Positions 57,676-64,000 of a stretch of DNA of 64,000 bases are shown here, one piece after another (position 1 is the first letter of the stretch; every line of letters starts with the position of its first letter). The translations under genes and the position numbers were made by a program. The stretch is from Myotis daubentonii. Lineage: Eukaryota; Chordata; Mammalia; Chiroptera; Vespertilionidae. The notes under the pieces were generated by a model that was given only the letters and a program-made list of their open reading frames with translations, searched no databases and was not told the DNA's origin. The stretch is from positions 26,242,294 to 26,306,293 of the forward strand of contig NC_081844.1 in NCBI RefSeq assembly GCF_963259705.1, in the 5' to 3' direction.

Positions 57676-58715
57676 GGTAATACAACATTTTCCATCATCA
57701 ATTGTTTATTTTAAGATCAAGTGTCAAAAACTAAAGCTGAGATGGAGAAGTGTGCCTGAGGAAACACTTCTAGCTTATCCTTGAACAAAGGGGGCTAGTT
57801 TCCTTATAGAGAGCAATAGAGTTTATTTCTTTTCAATCTTTTCAGTGTTCATGCAAAAGGACACCATGTAAAATATACTGTTCTCTCTCCACAGATGTTT
57901 TGAAATATGCTTTTCCTCTCTCGTTCATTTAAAAACAAATCCTGCTCTAATTATCATGTCCATGATTCTGTGCCACCAGCAGACGAGATGGTGAAGAGAT
58001 CCCTGGAGAGCTGCTGTGACTGACCCTAACCCGGCCATCCCTGCTCTGAAATGGGACCCAATGAACAGCAAGATTAGTCACCTCCAGGCAATCATGCCAC
58101 AGGACCCCATCTGTACATTTTTACAACTTTTAGGCCATTGCCAATGGTCTGGCTGTCTGGCACCAAGAGCAACAACTCCTAATCAAAGATCACCCTTTGG
58201 GATAAAGCACTCTGGAATAACTTTACTCATAATTACTCAAAAAGAAGGGAATGCCACACATCTCTGCACGGGGGACAAATGAAACCGCAGGGCTTCATTT
58301 CCATCATAGCCAGAAAAATTAGTGCAAGTTTCTGAAACACACTGACACTTCAGGTGCACTCAGAATAGAGAGAAAAACTGGGGGTGAGGGAACCCGAGGT
58401 TGTAGTATCAAGACAGCGAGGTGTCCCTGTGCTTCATGGGAAGATGTAATAGGGTTGTTAATATTTCTGTGCACAGACATAGAAATGACACCCACTACAC
58501 TGTAGGCTGAGAAGACTGCAATACTATTCTGTAAAATTACGCTATACGACACCCTGTAAAATAAATTATATGTTAATTATATAACTTTTCTAATGATCCA
58601 AAATATATGCTAAGATATACTACTGTACTATATATTACCAACATTATAAAAATATACTAAATACACCACATTCTACATCATATATACATACACAGATGCA
58701 TATAGATATACACTA
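57676..58715. other. Unrecognised intergenic sequence
   Basis: No exon or repeat signature; AT-rich from 58550 to the Helitron at 58716. Confidence 0.4.
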
Positions 58716-59034
58716 TCCTATATAATAAAAGGCTAATATGCAAATCGACCAAACAGGGGAACAGCCGGTCTTTATGACATGCACTGATAACCAGGGGGAG
58801 ACACTCAATGCAGAAGCTGCTCCCTGGTGGTCAGTGTGCTCCCACAGGTAGAGTGCTGTTCAGCCAGAAGCTGGGCTCATGGCTGGTGAGCCCAGCAGCG
58901 GTGGCGGGAGCCTCTCCCACCTCCACAGCAGGGAGACATCCCCTGAGGGCTCCCAGATTGTGAGAGGGCGCAGGTCGGGCTGAGGGACACCCCCCCCCCT
59001 CCGGGTTCACAAATTTTGTGCACCGGGCCTTTAG
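58716..59034 (+). mobile_element. HeliBat, complete
   Basis: TCCTATATAATAAAAGGCTA at the start, AATATGCAAATCGACC, CACTGATAACCAGGGGG, and GCACCGGGCCTTTAG|T at the end. This is the clearest full-length non-autonomous copy in the window. Confidence 0.95.
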
Positions 59035-59059
59035 TACATAGTAATTTTTCTCTAGATAA

Positions 59060-59174
59060 TCTATAATAAAAGCATAATAAGCTAATTAGACTGGGTGGAA
59101 AACCGACCTTCCAGACGTAGCTGGGGCTGCAAGGGTCAAGACCCTTGCATGAACTCCATGCACTGGGCCTCTAG
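59060..59174 (+). mobile_element. HeliBat, 115-bp minimal copy
   Basis: TCTATAATAAAAGCATAATA to CACTGGGCCTCTAG|T. The 3' hairpin arms CTTGCATGAA and TTCATGCAAG-type sequence (…GAACTCCATGCACTGGG) are retained. Internal sequence is reduced to about 60 bp. Confidence 0.85.
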
Positions 59175-59196
59175 TACATTATAATACAATACACAG

Positions 59197-59648
59197 AGAC
59201 CAGTTTTTTTAAATTCATTTCAGAGAAGAAGGGAGAGGGAGAGAGAGATAGAAACATCAATGATGAGAGAGAATAATTGATCGGCTATCTCTTGTACACC
59301 CTCAACTGGGAACTGAGCCCACAATCCAGACATGTGTCCTTGATTAGAATCAAACCTGGGTCCTAGCTGGGTTTGGTCAATGGATAGAGTGTCGGCCTGT
59401 GGACTGAAAGGTCCCAGGTTTGATTCCGACCCAGGGCACACGCCTGGGTTGCAATCTCAATCCCCAGTAGGGGGGTGTACAGGAGGCAGCCAATCAATGA
59501 TTCTCTCTCATCATTGATGATTCTATCTCCCTTTCCCTTCCTCTCTAAAATCAATAAAATATACTTCAAAAAAAGAAAAATAATCGAAACCGGGACCCTT
59601 CAGTCCACAGGCAGACACACTAACTACTGAGCCAACCCAACTAGGATC
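59197..59648 (-). mobile_element. Ves SINE split by another SINE
   Basis: Minus-strand copy in two pieces (59197-59359 and 59580-59648). The second piece ends CTGAGCCAACCCAACTAGG. Confidence 0.85.
59361..59572 (+). mobile_element. Ves SINE nested in a Ves SINE
   Basis: Flanks GAATCAAACCTGGG and TAATCGAAACCGGG are a diverged target duplication inside the host's B-box region. Head TCCTAGCTGGGTTTGGTCAA. Confidence 0.85.
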
Positions 59649-60934
59649 AGAGAACACTTTTTATATACATGCAAAAGCCTTACCAAAATACGAACAAAAT
59701 GAACTGAGCAATATATAACATGACCTATACACCATGACCAAGTGAGATTTAACCCAGGAAAGAAGGGTTGGTTTGCATCTGACAATGAATTAATGTAACA
59801 TACCGTTAATAGAATAAACCTTAAAGATTACAGGATCATCTCAATTGAGACAAAGCACGGGCCCTTCCTCACTTTGCTTCCCCACTGGAAGCTCAGGGAG
59901 GATAACAAAGAGTCACATGTCCTCGCTCAGCTGCCAACTCCTCAGCTGCAGGTTCTTGGACAAGGTGCCCCCCACCTCCCTGAGGTCTCCCCTGTGCACA
60001 GGCCTCCCTGGGTCAGCCCCCTGAGCCTGTCCTCACCCAGCCTTTCATCTCTGCCCCTCACTGAATGTCCCTTGATGGGGATGGGTGGTAGCCTGGGGGC
60101 CTTGAACCACAGACAGGTGGCCTTGGGGACCCAGGAAAACACGGGAAGCTGTTGTAAGACCATGGAGGAGTTTGAGCTCATTTCTCACTCTTCCTGCAAG
60201 AACAGGGGCGTGGTTCAAACAATGGGACCAAGAGCCACCTCCTGTGCCTGCTCACTTCAGGGAAGAGGCAAAATACTCGGCATTCTCAGCCCCTTATTAG
60301 GTGTGGTGCTGCACTGCATTCTGGGAGCCAAGTGAGGTGAGGGGGGATCCCACAGGGGTGCTGAGTTCCTGTCTGGGATGTTATTTCCCACAGTCCATGG
60401 GGCTGACATTCTGCAGGGGGAGTCCTGTTCCAGAAGAGTAGGCACCAGACTTGGATGGGCTCCACGCTCACTCTAGAGGCAGCACTGAGGAGAGGGGGCC
60501 GGGTGTGGTCAGCCTTTTCGCTTCTCAAACCACAGGGTTGATGGCCCGCAGGATCAGGGAAGGCGCTCTAGGGACGGCCCGGCTCCTGAGGGACTCCTAG
60601 AGCTAGGACAGGCAGGGCATCTCCTTTTCACATTGTTGGGGGTTTGAGATTCCTGTGCAACATGCTTCTTGGTACAGGAGTGATGGTCACGCAACAGTGG
60701 GGATCTCTGTGTGTGAGGGGCCTGCTCCTCGTGACATGGACTCTGGGTTCTATCACTGTTTCACCACAGTCACCTGAGGTGGCAACAGAAAATTTCCAGA
60801 GTCGGACTGATGTTGCATTTAAACATGTTTCCCAGAGAGCAGGCAGAGTTGGCTTGAGAAGCTTAATTAACTATGGGAAACTTAATAACTGGAAACAGGC
60901 TCATGATCTGCTGATGCCCAGGATTAGATTAGGA
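59649..60934. other. Unrecognised sequence, partly GC-rich
   Basis: 59860-60620 is GC-rich with a 153-codon plus-strand frame at 59874-60335. It shows no domain, signal peptide or splice-bounded structure, so I do not call it a gene. The 172-codon frame starting 60644 runs into a hAT MITE and is rejected. Confidence 0.45.
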
Positions 60935-61140
60935 CAGTGGTCAGAAACTGCAGCTCCTGAGCCACATGCGGCTCTCTGGCCCCTTGAGTGTGGCTCTTCC
61001 ACAAAATACGTGTGGGTGCGCATGTACAGTGTGATTGAAACTTTGTGGCCTATGCTCAGAAGTCGGTGTTTTGTGGAAGAGCCACACTCAAGGGGCCAAA
61101 TAGCCCATGTGGCTCCCGAGCCACAATTTGCCGACCATAG
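60935..61140. mobile_element. hAT MITE, complete
   Basis: 206 bp with termini CAGTGGTCAGAAACTGC and CAATTTGCCGACCATAG (last bases mutated). Flanks GATTAGGA and AATTAGGA (7 of 8). Same family as 49524-49733. Confidence 0.9.
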
Positions 61141-61148
61141 AATTAGGA

Positions 61149-61484
61149 CATTCCCAGGCTGACCTCACTTGTGTTGACCAGGTGGATTCCCCATTTCAGT
61201 TCATAGCATTTCCTGAATAGCACTCCAGAACCCTGGCATCACCTCAAAGGTGGCTGCCAAGAGTCCTATCACTGTCTCAGCAGTTGTGTGAATGAGGGCA
61301 CAGGTTGCCCCAGAGGGTGTTTCCTGAAATTGTATCCTGTTGTGTCCTCCCCCAGACCTCTGTTCTTTATAAGAACCCCAAGGTGGGGGAAGGAAGTGTT
61401 GCACAATTACTGCCCTAAGTTTTGGACTGTTTAACATTCTCCCAGCAGAAAACTTTTGTTTGTATGTATGTATTTATAGATATA
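61149..61484. other. Unrecognised sequence
   Basis: Possibly an old LTR (CCTCTGTTCTTTATAAGAAC), but the evidence is too thin to name it. Confidence 0.35.
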
Positions 61485-61961
61485 CTAGTGGCCTGGTGTA
61501 CAAAATTTGTGCACGGAGGTGGGTTCCCTCAGCCCAGACTAGTGGCCTGGTATATGAAAAGCGTGGGGGTGGGGGTATTCCCCTCTGCCCACCTTTCACC
61601 CTCTCACAATCTGGGACCACTCGCTCCTAATCACTCAGCTGCCTGTTTGCATGATTGGCTATAACTGCCTCTGCCTGATTTCCCCTAACCACACTGTCAG
61701 CCTGCCTGATCACCCTTAACCTCTCTGCCTGCCTGCCTGACCGCCCCTAATTGCCCTCTCCTGCCAGCCTGGTTGCCCCCAAATGGCCTCCCCTGGGAGC
61801 CTGATGTCACGCCCACCTGCCCTCCCCTGCCGGCCTGATCACCCCTAACTGACTCTGTCTCGGCCCCAACCACCATGGCTTTGTCCGGAAGGAAGTCGGA
61901 TCTCCAGAAGATGGTCGGTTGACCCATTGTAATTAGAATATTACCCTTTTATTAGTATAGA
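61485..61961 (-). mobile_element. HeliBat with two 3' termini
   Basis: On the minus strand it starts TCTATACTAATAAAAGGGTA (61961). The interior is a degenerate array of GGGCAGTTAGGGG-type units. A first terminus-like CAGGCCACTAG lies at 61539-61549, then 54 bp more ending in a second CCAGGCCACTAG at 61485. Confidence 0.85.
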
Positions 61962-61974
61962 TAGGTTATATAGG

Positions 61975-62393
61975 ATAGGAACGCTTAAATGGGGGGTAGG
62001 GGGCCTTTTTCAGCCAGAGGAGATGCTCTTGGCAGACAAAAACACATAATCCCTATATCTGGACTGATAGCCAGCCATATGCACTATACTGTCAAACCGG
62101 TCATTGAAAAACTGAAATGATTTCTTACACCTTACACCAAACAGCTGTTCCCTTTGAAACCCCTCCTCAGCCCCCACCTTAGGTCTGCCTTCCCAGTTGA
62201 CCCAGATTAGGTTATGATTGGTCAGTTTCTATATCAATCAGCATCAAAAGCTCTGCTTCCTAGGGAGCCAATGCCTCCTTGCAGTTCACCCAGATTTGAT
62301 CCTGATTGATGGGTTTCTATGCCAGTCAGCATCAAAAGCTCTGCCTAGGAGGCATGAGGGTTAATTTCAATATTACCTCTTTATTATATAGGA
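61975..62393 (-). mobile_element. HeliBat 5' portion with internal 70-bp duplication
   Basis: Starts TCCTATATAATAAAGAGGTA at 62393 on the minus strand. Two related units, each ending CAGCATCAAAAGCTCTGC on the plus strand, lie at 62200-62262 and 62283-62345. The 3' terminus is not recognisable where it meets the neighbouring Helitron. Confidence 0.7.
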
Positions 62394-62395
62394 TA

Positions 62396-62586
62396 CTTTT
62401 TGATTTCAGAGAGGATGGGAGAGGGACAGACAGAAACATCAATGATAAGAATCACTGATTAACTGCCTCCTGCATGTCAACTATGAGGATTGAGACTACT
62501 TCAGGCATGTGCCCTTCACCAAAATCAAACCCAGGACCCCTCAGTCACTGGTCAATGTTCTCACCACTGAGCCAAACCAGCTAGGA
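62396..62586 (-). mobile_element. Ves-family SINE
   Basis: Minus-strand copy abutting the Helitron end. Head GTCCTAGCTGGTTTGGCTC, diverged middle. Confidence 0.85.
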
Positions 62587-62755
62587 CCACTGTTGGTATT
62601 TTATATTGTTCTTAATATTTGAAAACAGTTTTAGAGTAGTTATGTGTTTTCAGAATGCAGTTACACCACCACCAAGACAGAAAACTCTCCATTAACCCAA
62701 AGGAACACAATTATGGTGGCTGTTTATACAGGATTTGTTCGAGATTCCTCTAAAC

Positions 62756-62976
62756 CAGTGGTTCTCAACAATCCTAATGCCACGACCCCTTAATACAGTT
62801 CCTCATGTTGTGGTGACCCCCAATTTCATTGTTACAAATTGAACACAAGTAAAGCGTAGTGGTTAATCACAAAAACAGTATGTAAGTATATGTGTTTTCC
62901 AATAGTGTTAGGCGACCCCTGTGAAAGGGTCATTCAAGCCCCAAAGGGGTCGCGACCCACAGGTTGAGAACTGCCC
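62756..62976. mobile_element. SPIN-type hAT MITE, complete
   Basis: 221 bp bounded by perfect 8-bp duplications CTCTAAAC (62748-62755, 62977-62984). Left end CAGTGGTTCTCAACAATCC, right end CACAGGTTGAGAACTG. The interior retains the SPIN signatures (CTCATGTTGTGGTGACCCCC, GGGTCGCGACCCACAGG). Confidence 0.95.
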
Positions 62977-63009
62977 CTCTAAACCTTTACCTATTCTTTT
63001 CTTATTGAA

Positions 63010-63205
63010 ACATTTTTTTGACTTAAGAGAAGGGAAATGGAGATATAGAAACCTCAATGATGACAATCATTGATTAGCTGCCTCCTGCACACCCCCTACT
63101 GGAAATCAAGTCTGCAACCCAGGTGTGTGTCCTGACCGGAAATTGAACCATGGCCTCCTGGTTTATAGGTTGACACCTAACCATTGAGCAACACCAGCCA
63201 GACCA
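63010..63205 (-). mobile_element. Old Ves-family SINE
   Basis: Minus strand, head GGTCTGGCTGGTGTTGCTCA, B-box region TCAATTTCCGGTC. Confidence 0.8.
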
Positions 63206-63264
63206 ATCCTTTGCCTTTTCCAAAATGTCATGTAGTGGATCACCATGTTGTTTTTCAACCTGGC

Positions 63265-63400
63265 CGGGAAGCTCGAATGATTAGAGCATCATCCCAATAT
63301 GCCGATAGTAGGATAAATCCCAGATCACATACAAAAATAAACCAATGAATATAAATAAATAGGATTGATATTTCTGTCTCTCTCTTTCTCAAATCAATTA
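63265..63400 (+). mobile_element. Degraded SINE
   Basis: Head GGCCGGGAAGCTCGAATGAT and a short CT-rich tract ahead of AAATCAATTATATT; highly diverged. Confidence 0.5.
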
Positions 63401-63427
63401 TATTAAAAAAGAAAAAAGTAAGAGAGT

Positions 63428-63640
63428 TCTAGCTGGTTTGGATCAGTAGAGAGAGCGTTGGCCTGCCAATTAAAGGGTCCCGGGTAAGATTCCAGTTAAG
63501 GGCAAATGCCCTGGTTGCAGGCTTGATCCCCAATAGGGGGTGGGCAGTTCGCAGCCAATCAATGATTCTCTCTCATCATTGATGTTTCTATCTCTCTCAC
63601 TCTCTCCCTTCCTCTCTGAAATCAATAAAAATATACTTAA
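63428..63640 (+). mobile_element. Ves SINE
   Basis: Head TTCTAGCTGGTTTGGATCAG, otherwise near consensus, tail AATCAATAAAAATATAC. Confidence 0.9.
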
Positions 63641-63655
63641 AAATAAACTGTAAAA

Positions 63656-63897
63656 GCCGAAACCGGTTTGGCTCCGTGGATAGAGCGTCGGCTTGCGGAC
63701 TGAAAGGTCCCGGGTTCGATTCCAGTCAAGGGCATGTACCTGGGTTGTGGGCACTTCCCCAGTGGGGGATGTGCAGGAGGCAGCTGATCGATGTTTCTCT
63801 CTCATTGATGTTTCTAACTCTCTATCTCTCTCTCTCTTCCTCTCTGTAAAAAATCAATAAAATATATTAAAAAAATTAAAAAAATAAAATAAAATAA
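63656..63897 (+). mobile_element. Ves SINE (young-looking)
   Basis: Perfect AATAAACTGTAAAAG flanks. It shares the GCCGAAACCGGTTTGGCTC head and GGGCACTTCCCCAGTGGGGG block with the copy at 25495, indicating a recent subfamily. Confidence 0.95.
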
Positions 63898-64000
63898 ACT
63901 GTAAAAGTAAGTCATACTCTATCACTAAGAACAGCTTCTTTGGAAGAGACCCTGACTTTGTCTTCTTGCTTGGTTTGTATTCTTTGACAATATTCCTAAA

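Noticed and set aside
59874..60335. 153-codon plus-strand frame
   Set aside because: No recognisable domain or splice context; the GC-rich composition explains its length.
60644..61162. 172-codon plus-strand frame
   Set aside because: Its second half lies in a hAT MITE and the first half has no identifiable motif.

Overview
The window is nuclear DNA of a vespertilionid bat. Three repeat signatures support this. About forty copies of a tRNA-headed Ves SINE are present, with a pol III A-box-like TGGCTCAGTGG, a B-box-like GGTTCGATTCC and an AATCAATAAAATATAT tail. There are about a dozen non-autonomous HeliBat-type Helitrons (5' TCCTATATAATAAAAG, 3' GCACCGGGCCTCTAG|T). Several hAT families are also present, including SPIN. 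No bacterial, viral-particle or CRISPR features are visible.

The only convincing protein-coding locus is a KRAB C2H2 zinc-finger gene on the minus strand. Exon 1 (ATG|gtgagtg) lies near 53.9 kb beside a CpG-rich block. A 127-bp KRAB-A exon is at 38643-38769, a 61-bp exon at 38165-38225 and a zinc-finger exon at 35468-37346. The phases join into one open frame of about 689 codons. A second, decayed copy lies at about 9.6-15.2 kb. It has a KRAB-A exon at 15060-15186, a 61-bp exon at 14581-14641 and a frameshifted, nonsense-bearing finger exon. Its start exon is gone.

The two genes belong to a tandem segmental duplication. Unit A is about 10.45-33.14 kb and unit B about 35.06-56.02 kb. Older insertions are shared by both units: three SINEs, two L1s, a promoter-upstream LTR-like block, and an L1 carrying another L1 fragment at its ORF1/ORF2 junction. 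Younger insertions occur in one unit and have an empty site in the other. In A these are a 4.9-kb composite Helitron, two TA-flanked mariner/Tigger-like MITEs, a half-L1 nested in a SINE tail, and several SINEs. In B they are a class II LTR and a SINE-in-SINE. The pair is therefore an internal clock for transposition.

Region by region: 0-9.6 kb holds a GATA microsatellite, Helitrons, a 44-bp minisatellite, an L1 3' end, a retroviral env/LTR remnant, old L1 and SINEs. 9.6-16.5 kb is the decayed zinc-finger gene. 16.5-21.4 kb is the composite Helitron with a half-L1 inside. 21.4-31.2 kb is a deeply nested L1/half-L1/SINE stack and Helitrons. 31.2-35.06 kb is the upstream block of gene A plus two LTRs. 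35.06-40.5 kb is the body of the intact gene. 40.5-53.5 kb is its long intron 1, filled with L1, hAT, Helitron and LTR sequence. 53.5-56 kb is its promoter region. 56-64 kb is intergenic sequence with Helitrons, hAT MITEs, SPIN and SINEs.

All calls are from reading the sequence; no database search was run. Repeat boundaries without a stated target-site duplication (TSD) are accurate to roughly 5-20 bases.
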